Source: Bacteroidota bacterium (lineage in GTDB: Bacteria > Bacteroidota > Bacteroidia > Bacteroidales > Paludibacteraceae). Taken from it: 5,565 nt of DNA. Where the stretch lies: assembly GCA_022709605.1 (NCBI GenBank), contig JAKLIM010000263.1, positions 1-5,565 of the forward strand. Direction: 5' to 3'. The first letter of the stretch is position 1. Each line of letters opens with the position of its first letter. Made by a program: the position numbers and the translations under genes. This document shows positions 1-5,565 of this stretch, one piece after another. The notes below the pieces were generated by a model that saw only the letters and a list, made by a program, of their open reading frames with translations, was not told the origin of the DNA and searched no databases.

Positions 1-1355
1 GTCGCATTACATATTTCGAACAAAAAGAAGGATATGAAGTGGCGGCCAAGTTGCGTGAGAATAAAATACCTTCGGATGTGATTCATTTCGACACCGGATG
101 GTTCGAAACCGACTGGCAATGCGATTATAAATTCTCGCCTTCGCGCTTTGCCAATCCTCAACAGATGATTGATGATTTGAAAAAGGATGGTTTCCACATT
201 TCGTTGTGGCAATTGACTTATTTTACTCCTAAAAACAAGTTTTTCCCCGAAATAATCGACAAAAACCTGCACATAAAAAACTCAAAAGGTGAAATGGCTT
301 ACGAAGATGCTGTACTTGATTTCTCGAACCCAAATACCGTAAAATGGTATCAGGACAAACTGGCGGGCTTATTGAAAATGGGTGTTGGTGCTATTAAAGT
401 TGACTTTGGTGAAGCTGCTCCGTTAGAAGGAACTTATGCTTCAGGTCGTGGTGGCTGGTACGAGCACAATTTATATCCGTTGCGCTACAACAAAGCGGTG
501 GCAGATATTACCAAAACTACAAACAACGAAAACATCATTTGGGCGCGCAGTGCCTGGGCAGGAAGTCAACGTTATCCGCTTCATTGGGGTGGCGATGCTG
601 CCAACAAAAATGTGGCTATGGAGTCGCAGCTGCGGGGTGGATTGTCGTTCGGCTTAAGCGGATTCTCTTTCTGGAGTCACGATATAGGTGGCTTCGTACA
701 ATCTTCGCCCGAAAATTTGTATCGTCGTTGGTTACCTTTTGGCTTCCTCACTTCGCACAGTCGCGCCCACGGTGCACCTCCCAAAGAACCGTGGCTGTAC
801 AACGAAAGTTTTGTGAAAGCATTTCGCACATCGGCCGAACTGAAATACAAACTCATGCCTTACGTGTATGCGCAAGCCAAAGAATGTACTGAAAAGGGCT
901 TGCCAATGGTCAGGGCATTGTTTGTGGAATTTCCTAACGACCCGGGAGCATGGAATGTGGAAGATGCCTATCTGCTTGGATCGGATATATACGTGGCTCC
1001 ATTAATGGAAAACACCAGCAGTCGTCAGGTGTATTTGCCAGGCGGAAAATGGATTGACTATCAGACCGGAAAAACCTACAATCGCGGTTGGAATGATATT
1101 GAAGCATCAGAAATTCCCTGTGTGATTTTGGTACGCGATGGGGCTGTAATACCTCATGCTAAATTGGCTCAGCGCACCGACAAAATTGACTGGACTGCAA
1201 TCGAACTCAAGGTTTATGGCACTTCGGCTACTGCTAAAGGGCTATTCTGTTTGCCATCAAATAATAAATTAGTATCTTTGGTTTTGAATAAAAAAGGAAG
1301 TTCGTATCAACTAATTAATGGACAGGTTGAGGGAGTTAAATATCAAATAAAATAA
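1..1355 (+). CDS. GH31 family alpha-xylosidase-like glycosidase, 3' part (5' end outside window)
   Basis: This is the catalytic and C-terminal part of a retaining alpha-glycosidase, most likely an alpha-xylosidase that removes xylose from the non-reducing end of xyloglucan oligosaccharides. The frame is open from base 3 (reading RITYFEQKEGYEVAAKLRE), so the GTG at base 39 is interior and the gene starts before the window. The barrel shows HFDTGWFETDWQCDY (bases 81-125), the nucleophile motif KVDFGE with Asp at 402-404, WARSAWAGSQ, the acid/base motif HWGGD with Asp at 594-596, and FSFWSHDIGGF. A beta-sandwich C-terminal region follows from about base 960. From memory, long stretches align well with E. 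coli YicI, including RGGLSFGLSGF and SHSRAHG. The 450 visible residues lack the N-terminal beta domain, so any signal peptide cannot be seen. The GH3 gene starts 79 bases downstream with no clear promoter between, which suggests one operon. GH31 membership is firm; the alpha-xylosidase call over alpha-glucosidase is likely but inferred. Confidence 0.93.
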   Translation, partial: RITYFEQKEGYEVAAKLRENKIPSDVIHFDTGWFETDWQCDYKFSPSRFANPQQMIDDLKKDGFHISLWQLTYFTPKNKFFPEIIDKNLHIKNSKGEMAYEDAVLDFSNPNTVKWYQDKLAGLLKMGVGAIKVDFGEAAPLEGTYASGRGGWYEHNLYPLRYNKAVADITKTTNNENIIWARSAWAGSQRYPLHWGGDAANKNVAMESQLRGGLSFGLSGFSFWSHDIGGFVQSSPENLYRRWLPFGFLTSHSRAHGAPPKEPWLYNESFVKAFRTSAELKYKLMPYVYAQAKECTEKGLPMVRALFVEFPNDPGAWNVEDAYLLGSDIYVAPLMENTSSRQVYLPGGKWIDYQTGKTYNRGWNDIEASEIPCVILVRDGAVIPHAKLAQRTDKIDWTAIELKVYGTSATAKGLFCLPSNNKLVSLVLNKKGSSYQLINGQVEGVKYQIK

Positions 1356-1434
1356 TACTAAATACTTATTCGGAGTAAGACTTTAAGTCGCATCCCAAAT
1401 TGAATGAATAAATAATTAATTCTATTATATCTCA

Positions 1435-3633
1435 ATGAAAAAACTAAAATCAATTTTACTTGGCTTACTTACTGTTATGACACTAACTTCTCAAAACAAT
1501 GTTCCTGTTTATCTTGATAATTCTCAACCCCTTGAGTTGAGGGTAAAAGATGCACTTTCAAAAATGACATTGGAAGAAAAGGTAAAACTTTGCACTGCTC
1601 AATCTAAATTTTCGTCTCATGGTGTTCCCCGCCTGGGTATTCCTGAAATTTGGATGAGCGATGGACCTCATGGCGTACGTGAAGAAATTGAATGGGATTC
1701 TTGGAATGCAGCAAAATGGACAAACGATTCTTGTACGGCCTTTCCCGCGCTTACTTGTCTGGCAGCTACATTCAACACGCAACTCTCTCGTGATTACGGA
1801 GTGGCTATTGGCGAGGAAGCTCGTTATCGCCGCAAAGATATTCTTTTAGGTCCTGGGGTGAATATTTACCGTACACCTCTTAATGGTAGAAATTTTGAGT
1901 ACATGGGCGAAGATCCTTATCTGGCTGCTCGAATAGCTGTGCCTTACATTAAAGGCGTGCAACAAAATGGTGTTGCTGGTTGTGTAAAACATTATGCACT
2001 TAACAATCAGGAAGTGTGGCGCGGTCATATCAATGTAAATCTCAGCGACCGAGCCTTACACGAAATTTATTTACCTGCTTTTAAAGCATCAGTAGAAGAA
2101 GCGGAAGTTTGGTCTATAATGGGTGCATATAACCAGTTTCGTGGTCAACATTGCTGTCATAACGAATTGCTGTTGAATAAGATTCTGAAAGCTGACTGGA
2201 AATTCGATGGGGTAGTTGTAACCGACTGGGGTGGAACGCATGATACCAAACAAGCTGCTTTATACGGTTTGGACATTGAAATGGGAAGTTATACAAACGG
2301 ATTAAGTTCGAAAGCTACATTCGGTTATAACGACTATTACTTGGCAAATCCCTTTCTCGAACTACTTAAAAAAGGCGAAGTGCCCATGTCGGTTCTCGAC
2401 GATAAAGCCCGCCGAATTTTGCGATTAATTTTCCGTACTTCCATGATGGGTAATCGTCCTTACGGACGTTTTGTTTGCGATGATCATAGCAATACTGCTC
2501 GACGTGTGGCAGAAGAGGGCATTGTACTTTTGAAAAATGATAAACAGTTTTTGCCAATTTCAGCAGCTAGATTTAAAAAAATAGCTGTCATTGGCGAAAA
2601 TGCAACACGCAGCATGACCGAAGGAGGTGGTTCATCAACACTTAAAGTAAAATATGAAATATCACCGCTCGATGGCTTACAAAAGGCTTATGGGTTGCAG
2701 AATATTGTATATAGCAAAGGATATTCAACAGGACCATCGGTGTATGGAAGAGTTATTGAACCAAAAGAGAATCAAAAGGAATTGTTTGATGCGGCGGTAT
2801 TAGCAGCTAAAGATGCTGAACTGGTGTTTTTTGTGGGTGGATTAAACAAAAATCATGAACAAGACTGCGAAGCCGGCGATCGAACAACTTACAACCTTCC
2901 TTTTAATCAGGATAATTTAATAAGGGAAATACTCAAAGTGAATAAAAATGTTGTAGTGGTTTTAGTAAGTGGAAATGCAATAGCTATGCCTTGGCTAAAA
3001 GACGTTCCAGCGGTATTACAAAGTTGGTATCTTGGTTCTGAAAGTGGTAACGCGCTCGCTAATATTATTACCGGAAAAGTGAATCCGAGCGGCAAATTGC
3101 CATTCTCATTCCCTGTGAAGTTAGAAGACAGCGGTGCACATGCTTTTGGCGAAATTTCTTATCCGGGCGACAGCATTAATCAGGAATATAAAGAAGATAT
3201 TTTGGTGGGTTACCGTTGGTTCGATACCAAAAAAATCAAACCGTTGTTCCCATTTGGCTTTGGTTTGTCGTACACCACGTATGAATATGGAAAAATGTCT
3301 GCCGATAAAAAGCAATACGCTGCCGACGAAACTATTCAACTTTCGTTTACATTGAAAAATACCGGAAATGTGGATGGTGCTGAAGCAGTACAAATATACG
3401 CTTCACAACCCAAAGCATCGGTTGTTCGTCCTGCAAAAGAGCTGAAAGCATTTGATAAAATCTCGTTGAAAGCGGGTGAAACAAAAACGGTAGTACTGAA
3501 TGTGAAAGTAAAAGACCTGGCATTTTTCAATGACAAAACACATAGCTGGACTGTGGAACCGGGAGAGTTTGTACTTTACAATGCTGCATCAGCAGCTGAA
3601 ATTAAAAGCACAGTAAAAATACAGGTGAAATAG
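1435..3633 (+). CDS. Exported GH3 beta-glucosidase / beta-xylosidase, complete
   Basis: This is a 732-residue retaining beta-glycosidase, probably periplasmic, expected to remove glucose (or xylose) from non-reducing ends of oligosaccharides. Residues 1-19 form a signal peptide (MKKLK, then a hydrophobic stretch); no Cys follows, so it is not a lipoprotein. The GH3 barrel spans about 35-335 with MSDGPHGVR (substrate Asp76), NFEYMGEDP, KHYALNNQE (Lys185-His186) and the nucleophile Asp264 in GVVVTDWGG (bases 2224-2226). The second alpha/beta domain (about 360-605) has EEGIVLLKND and the likely acid/base Glu479 in DCEAGDR. A fibronectin type III-like domain covers about 630-720 (LKNTGNVDGAEAVQIY, VEPGEFVLY). 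There is no PA14 insert, so it is a standard three-domain GH3. The ATG is chosen because the signal peptide starts there; upstream sequence is AT-rich without a Shine-Dalgarno, as usual in Bacteroidota. Next to the GH31 gene, a role in xyloglucan breakdown is the best inference; the exact sugar specificity cannot be read from sequence. Confidence 0.95.
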   Translation: MKKLKSILLGLLTVMTLTSQNNVPVYLDNSQPLELRVKDALSKMTLEEKVKLCTAQSKFSSHGVPRLGIPEIWMSDGPHGVREEIEWDSWNAAKWTNDSCTAFPALTCLAATFNTQLSRDYGVAIGEEARYRRKDILLGPGVNIYRTPLNGRNFEYMGEDPYLAARIAVPYIKGVQQNGVAGCVKHYALNNQEVWRGHINVNLSDRALHEIYLPAFKASVEEAEVWSIMGAYNQFRGQHCCHNELLLNKILKADWKFDGVVVTDWGGTHDTKQAALYGLDIEMGSYTNGLSSKATFGYNDYYLANPFLELLKKGEVPMSVLDDKARRILRLIFRTSMMGNRPYGRFVCDDHSNTARRVAEEGIVLLKNDKQFLPISAARFKKIAVIGENATRSMTEGGGSSTLKVKYEISPLDGLQKAYGLQNIVYSKGYSTGPSVYGRVIEPKENQKELFDAAVLAAKDAELVFFVGGLNKNHEQDCEAGDRTTYNLPFNQDNLIREILKVNKNVVVVLVSGNAIAMPWLKDVPAVLQSWYLGSESGNALANIITGKVNPSGKLPFSFPVKLEDSGAHAFGEISYPGDSINQEYKEDILVGYRWFDTKKIKPLFPFGFGLSYTTYEYGKMSADKKQYAADETIQLSFTLKNTGNVDGAEAVQIYASQPKASVVRPAKELKAFDKISLKAGETKTVVLNVKVKDLAFFNDKTHSWTVEPGEFVLYNAASAAEIKSTVKIQVK

Positions 3634-3657
3634 CTTTTTGGGTCAATTTTATAAGAT

Positions 3658-3690
3658 AACTTTCCCAAAGTTTAAAACTTTGGGAAAGTT
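3658..3690. terminator. Perfect palindrome between convergent genes, probable bidirectional terminator
   Basis: Bases 3658-3673 and 3675-3690 are exact reverse complements around a single central A. As RNA this gives a stem of at least 13 bp (AACTTTCCCAAAG with CTTTGGGAAAGTT) and an AT-rich loop on either strand. It lies 24 bases after the GH3 stop and 3 bases after the stop of the convergent ATPase gene, so it can serve both. Neither side has a real T-run (ATGTCATT on the + side, ATCTTATAAAATT on the - side), so it is not a textbook intrinsic terminator. It could instead be a dispersed palindromic repeat or an RNA-stabilising hairpin. Confidence 0.6.
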
Positions 3691-3693
3691 ATG

Positions 3694-4815
3694 TCATTCC
3701 ATCAATAAGTCTCTGAAATTTTTGTTGTGAATGAGTTTTACTTCTGTTTTATAAGTTTCGGTAAAAGAAGTCAGTTTTTTAATTTTTGCATTTTCGTTCC
3801 ATTTTATTTCGAAAGCTGTTAATTTTCCATCTACTTCTTCAATATAATCAATTTCTTGTTGTGAAGTTGTACGCCAAAAGTAGCTTCTAATAAATGGATT
3901 TGCATAATTATTTCGTTTCATTCGCTCCGATATAATAAAGTTCTCCCAAATTACGCCTTTATCTTCTCTTATCGATAGAGGATTAAAGTTATTTGTAATG
4001 GTATTTCGTATTCCATTATCCCAAAAATATACTTTCTTTCCGAATTTTAATTCATTTCTCAAGTTACGACTAAAACCGCCCAATGTAAATATAATAAACC
4101 CTTTTTCCAGAATTTCAATGTACGATTTTACTGTATTTTTATCCACTTGAAGTAATTGAGCAAGTTCATTGTATGACACCTCACTACCAGTTTGTAAAGC
4201 CAAAGCTTTTAATAAATTTTCGAGCACATCAGGTTTTTTTATATTGGCAAAAGCCAATAAATCTTTATATAAATAACTATCAACCAGCTGTTTCAATCTG
4301 TCTTTTTCTTCTCCGGATTGGGTAATAATTTCAGGATACATACCATAAATTAAGCGCAATTCAAGTTGTTGAAGCGATTTTACATAGCCTTCCGTTTGTT
4401 CCAGTTCACTCCACGTAACTGGAAACATTAGATATTCCCATTTGCGTCCTGTGAGTGATTCAGAAAGTTGATTTTTTATATCTAAAGCCGATGAACCACT
4501 CATAAGCAATTGAACATCAGTGAATTTATCAACAATGATTTTAGCCGTTAATCCAATATTACTAATACGTTGAACTTCATCGATAAATACAATCTTATGC
4601 TTGCCAATGATGTTTTTTATTTGTTCTGTGCTCGGCTCGTTCAACAATTCACGAACAACCCTGTCATCTCCATCAAGGAATAAAACATCGGGGTACAACT
4701 GAAGTAAATTTGACAAAGTTGTAGTTTTTCCAATTTGCCTCGCTCCAATTACAATAATAGCTTTACCCGAAAACATTCGCTTTGCAATTAGTTTTTCCAA
4801 ATCTCGTACAATCAT
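3694..4815 (-). CDS. AAA family ATPase with C-terminal DUF4143 domain
   Basis: This 373-residue protein belongs to the large bacterial AAA_14/DUF4143 ATPase group, whose function is mostly unknown. The N-terminal ATPase part (about 15-140) has Walker A GARQIGKTT (24-32), Walker B IVFIDE with Asp79-Glu80 followed by VQRI, and a sensor-like LLMSGSSAL (103-111), then SLTGR and GMYPEI. A winged-helix-like stretch (about 195-240: SEVSYNELAQLLQVDKNTVK) follows. The C-terminal part has KVYFWDNGIRN, GVIWENF and EIDYIEEVDGKLTAFEIKW, where Asp323 and Glu336-x-Lys338 match a PD-(D/E)XK nuclease-fold signature. The length is usual for the family and nothing looks broken. The ATG at 4815 sits 18 bases after a TATATTTG promoter box, and a tandem-repeat array lies just upstream. 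It is transcribed towards the glycosidase genes and its sequence is visibly more AT-rich, so it is an independent, possibly mobile, gene. No toxin, antitoxin or other partner gene adjoins it. Confidence 0.92.
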   Translation of the reverse strand: MIVRDLEKLIAKRMFSGKAIIVIGARQIGKTTTLSNLLQLYPDVLFLDGDDRVVRELLNEPSTEQIKNIIGKHKIVFIDEVQRISNIGLTAKIIVDKFTDVQLLMSGSSALDIKNQLSESLTGRKWEYLMFPVTWSELEQTEGYVKSLQQLELRLIYGMYPEIITQSGEEKDRLKQLVDSYLYKDLLAFANIKKPDVLENLLKALALQTGSEVSYNELAQLLQVDKNTVKSYIEILEKGFIIFTLGGFSRNLRNELKFGKKVYFWDNGIRNTITNNFNPLSIREDKGVIWENFIISERMKRNNYANPFIRSYFWRTTSQQEIDYIEEVDGKLTAFEIKWNENAKIKKLTSFTETYKTEVKLIHNKNFRDLLME

Positions 4816-4832
4816 ATCGAATAATTTTTATG

Positions 4833-4866
4833 CAAATATACTATATTTTTTCTTCAATTCACCAAA
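4833..4866 (-). promoter_or_regulatory. Bacteroidota-type promoter of the ATPase gene
   Basis: Read on the - strand, TATATTTG at 4840-4833 matches the Bacteroidota -7 consensus TAnnTTTG exactly. A TTTG at 4866-4863 lies 22 bases upstream, near the upper limit reported for the -33 element in this phylum. Transcription would start at about 4826-4829, giving a leader of only 11-14 bases before the ATG. The -33 TTTG is part of the gene-proximal 33-bp repeat (TTTGGTGAAT), so a protein bound to the repeat should compete with sigma factor. A second exact TATATTTG occurs in the same repeat at 4870-4863. AT-rich DNA yields such matches by chance, so this is moderately supported. Confidence 0.5.
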
Positions 4867-4933
4867 TATAGTCAATTTTGGTGAATATAATTCACCGAAT
4901 ATAGTCATTTTTAGTGAATACAATTCACTAAAA
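4856..4933. repeat. 33-bp tandem repeats with palindromic junctions upstream of the ATPase gene
   Basis: Two adjacent 33-base units, 4856-4888 and 4889-4921, differ at four positions. A third copy starts in phase at 4922 (AATTCACTAAA) and then degenerates. Within the first unit ATTCACCAAA (4857-4866) is inverted as TTTGGTGAAT (4877-4886). At the junctions two palindromes form: GGTGAAT-ATA-ATTCACC (centre 4888) and AGTGAAT-ACA-ATTCACT (centre 4921), the latter extending to 11-bp perfect arms (4909-4919 and 4923-4933). The GG/CC to AG/CT change is compensated on both arms. Centres are exactly 33 bp apart, about three helical turns, placing sites on one DNA face. The array starts 41 bases upstream of the ATPase start codon. 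Confidence 0.85.
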
Positions 4934-5069
4934 TAAATAAATTCAATAGAATTTGATACTTTTTCTGAGCAAATGAATATTTTGCAATTCCTATTTCTTT
5001 TTATTTGCAAATAATTAGTAGTACACTAAATCATGTAAATCAACACACAATGAAATCACTGTTTATTTT
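4934..5069. other. AT-rich intergenic stretch without a recognisable gene
   Basis: No frame here has protein-like composition. The small inverted repeat AAATTC-AATA-GAATTT at 4939-4954 follows directly on the degenerate third repeat copy and may be its decayed remainder. No TAnnTTTG box was found on the + strand, so no promoter for the reading frame at 5070 can be named. A perfect 14-bp palindrome is listed separately. Confidence 0.4.
5001..5014. repeat. Perfect 14-bp palindrome (TTATTTGCAAATAA)
   Basis: The sequence equals its own reverse complement with no spacer. It lies in the gene-poor gap between the ATPase promoter array and the reading frame at 5070. It could be a dimeric repressor site, but perfect AT-rich palindromes of this size do arise by chance and no nearby gene fits as a target. 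A looser related inverted pair, GCAAA and TTTGC, occurs just to its left at about 4969-4985. Confidence 0.35.
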
Positions 5070-5210
5070 ATGGATTTACATATATTAGGTACATTTTGGG
5101 GATCAACAGAGCTTGATTCTTTTGGTGAAGCTGTTGCATGAGATGCAGGAAGTATCTTTTTTGAAAATAGTTGGGTTTATGAAAAAAATGTGACTTTAGA
5201 ATTAGATTAA
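5070..5210 (+). pseudogene. Possible decayed small gene, interrupted by one in-frame TGA
   Basis: From the ATG at 5070 the frame reads 23 residues (MDLHILGTFWGSTELDSFGE...), meets TGA at 5139-5141, and continues in the same frame for 22 residues (DAGSIFFENSWVYEKNVTLE...) to TAA at 5208. The mixture of Trp, Gly, Glu, Asp and aromatic residues on both sides of the TGA looks more like protein than the Lys/Asn/Ile/Phe-rich translation usual for AT-rich spacer. The frame is also open upstream to base 5022. A single C-to-T change (CGA to TGA) would explain the break. I do not recognise the family, and no promoter is visible. It may be a gene remnant, a fragment of a former neighbour, or chance. Confidence 0.3.
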
Positions 5211-5235
5211 TTAAAATTTAATCAAGTTTAGTTTT

Positions 5236-5264
5236 AAAAGAATATCCACGCGGTATCCTTTTTT
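5236..5264 (+). terminator. Weak imperfect hairpin followed by six Ts
   Basis: AAAAGAATATCC (5236-5247) can pair with GGTATCCTTTT (5252-5262) around the loop ACGC, with one bulged T and one mismatch. The 3' side runs into TTTTTT (5259-5264). It lies 26 bases after the TAA of the broken reading frame at 5070-5210, where a terminator for a former + strand gene would be expected. The stem has few G-C pairs, so support is low. Confidence 0.25.
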
Positions 5265-5310
5265 ATTAATAAAATATATTGTTAGTTTTACTAATTTGGA
5301 GTACAATTTT

Positions 5311-5351
5311 AAATAACCCGAAAGCATCGACACTTTCGGGTTATTTTTTTT
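5311..5351. terminator. Strong intrinsic terminator hairpin, probably bidirectional
   Basis: AAATAACCCGAAAG (5311-5324) pairs perfectly over 14 bp with CTTTCGGGTTATTT (5333-5346) around the 8-base loop CATCGACA. On the + strand it ends in eight Ts (5344-5351), a textbook rho-independent terminator. On the - strand it begins 7 bases after the stop codon of the membrane protein gene, where the following bases are TTATTTAAAATTGT, a weaker U-tract. It therefore most likely ends that - strand gene and also stops + strand transcription from the gap to its left. Confidence 0.82.
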
Positions 5352-5357
5352 AAATAA

Positions 5358-5565
5358 TCACTTGCCTTTATTATCTTTTAAGTATTTCATTTCGATAATA
5401 AACGCAACAAATAAGCTCAATCCTCCAAACAATAAAACCGAGGATCCATAAATAACTCCTGAAATTTCGTATGCATAATGATTTACCTCAATATTGGGAA
5501 TTGGTCCATAAACATATACCTGACAAATAAAAAATCCAATCAACAAACCAAGGCCTACGCCAAAT
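5358..5565 (-). CDS. Small membrane protein, C-terminal part (5' end outside window)
   Basis: The frame is open from the right window edge (first complete codon at 5564-5562) to TGA at 5360-5358, giving 68 residues. The in-frame TTG at 5546 is unlikely to be the start, because it falls inside a hydrophobic helix (FGVGLGLLIGFFICQVYVYG, residues 1-20). A short loop with acidic residues (PIPNIEVNHYAYE, 21-33) leads to a second helix (about 35-57, GVIYGSSVLLFGGLSLFVAF). The tail carries four lysines (MKYLKDNKGK). By the positive-inside rule the tail is cytoplasmic and the loop periplasmic. A strong terminator follows 7 bases after the stop, supporting a real gene end. I do not recognise the family; no catalytic motif is visible. 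The total length is unknown. Confidence 0.65.
   Translation of the reverse strand, partial: FGVGLGLLIGFFICQVYVYGPIPNIEVNHYAYEISGVIYGSSVLLFGGLSLFVAFIIEMKYLKDNKGK

Noticed and set aside
39..41. GTG as the start of the GH31 gene
   Set aside because: The frame is open to the left window edge and the residues before it continue the conserved barrel sequence, so the gene is truncated by the window and does not start here.
436..892. Overlapping frames inside the GH31 gene
   Set aside because: They are out-of-frame shadows of a strongly conserved coding region with no family resemblance.
1356..1434. Separate promoter or terminator between GH31 and GH3
   Set aside because: No TAnnTTTG box is present and the only inverted repeats (CTTAT/GTAAG, GACT/AGTC) are 4-5 bp long, too short to call.
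1558..3536. Several - strand and alternative + strand frames inside the GH3 gene
   Set aside because: The GH3 frame is continuous with all family motifs; the others have unlikely composition and no motifs.
4856..4933. CRISPR array
   Set aside because: The units are directly adjacent with no unique spacers, only two to three copies exist, and no cas gene is present.
4856..4933. Replication origin iterons
   Set aside because: There is no Rep or DnaA gene and no DnaA-box cluster, and the position at a promoter explains the array better.
4828..5010. 60-codon - strand frame upstream of the ATPase as a gene
   Set aside because: Its second half is just the 33-bp DNA repeat read in frame and its first half is low-complexity translation of AT-rich DNA. 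It also overlaps the likely promoter.
5139..5141. TGA read as Trp (altered genetic code) or selenocysteine
   Set aside because: The ATPase and the right-hand gene end in TGA, the large genes contain no internal TGA, and no SECIS-like hairpin follows.
5544..5546. TTG as start of the right-hand membrane protein
   Set aside because: The hydrophobic helix continues upstream of it to the window edge without a stop.

Overview
The window reads as chromosomal DNA from a member of the Bacteroidota, probably Bacteroidales. The evidence is the glycosidase pair typical of a polysaccharide utilization locus, an AT-rich upstream region with no Shine-Dalgarno sequence, a Bacteroidota-type TAnnTTTG promoter box, and an AAA/DUF4143 ATPase of a kind common in this phylum. 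This assignment is inference; no rRNA or other marker gene is present.

Bases 1-3633 (+ strand) hold two carbohydrate enzymes in tandem. The first is the 3' part of a GH31 enzyme, most like alpha-xylosidases of the YicI type. The second is a complete exported GH3 beta-glucosidase/beta-xylosidase. A GH31 alpha-xylosidase beside a GH3 beta-glucosidase is what xyloglucan oligosaccharide breakdown needs: the first removes xylose side chains and the second releases glucose from the bared backbone. The rest of the locus (SusC/D, GH5, regulator) would lie to the left, outside the window.

Bases 3634-3693 separate the GH3 gene from a convergent gene and hold a perfect 33-base palindrome, probably the shared transcription end. 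Bases 3694-4815 (- strand) encode a 373-residue AAA ATPase with a C-terminal DUF4143 region that shows PD-(D/E)XK nuclease-like residues. Directly upstream is the most unusual structure here: a 33-bp tandem repeat (4856-4921 plus a degenerate third copy). Its unit junctions form palindromes whose arms change in a compensating way, and its gene-proximal copy overlaps the likely -33 box of the ATPase promoter. This looks like an operator array or target site belonging to the ATPase gene.

Bases 4934-5310 contain no intact gene. They include a perfect 14-bp palindrome, a short reading frame (5070-5210) interrupted by one TGA that may be a decayed gene, and a weak hairpin. A strong hairpin terminator with an eight-T run follows at 5311-5351. 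The right edge (5358-5565, - strand) is the 3' end of a small membrane protein gene that continues beyond the window.
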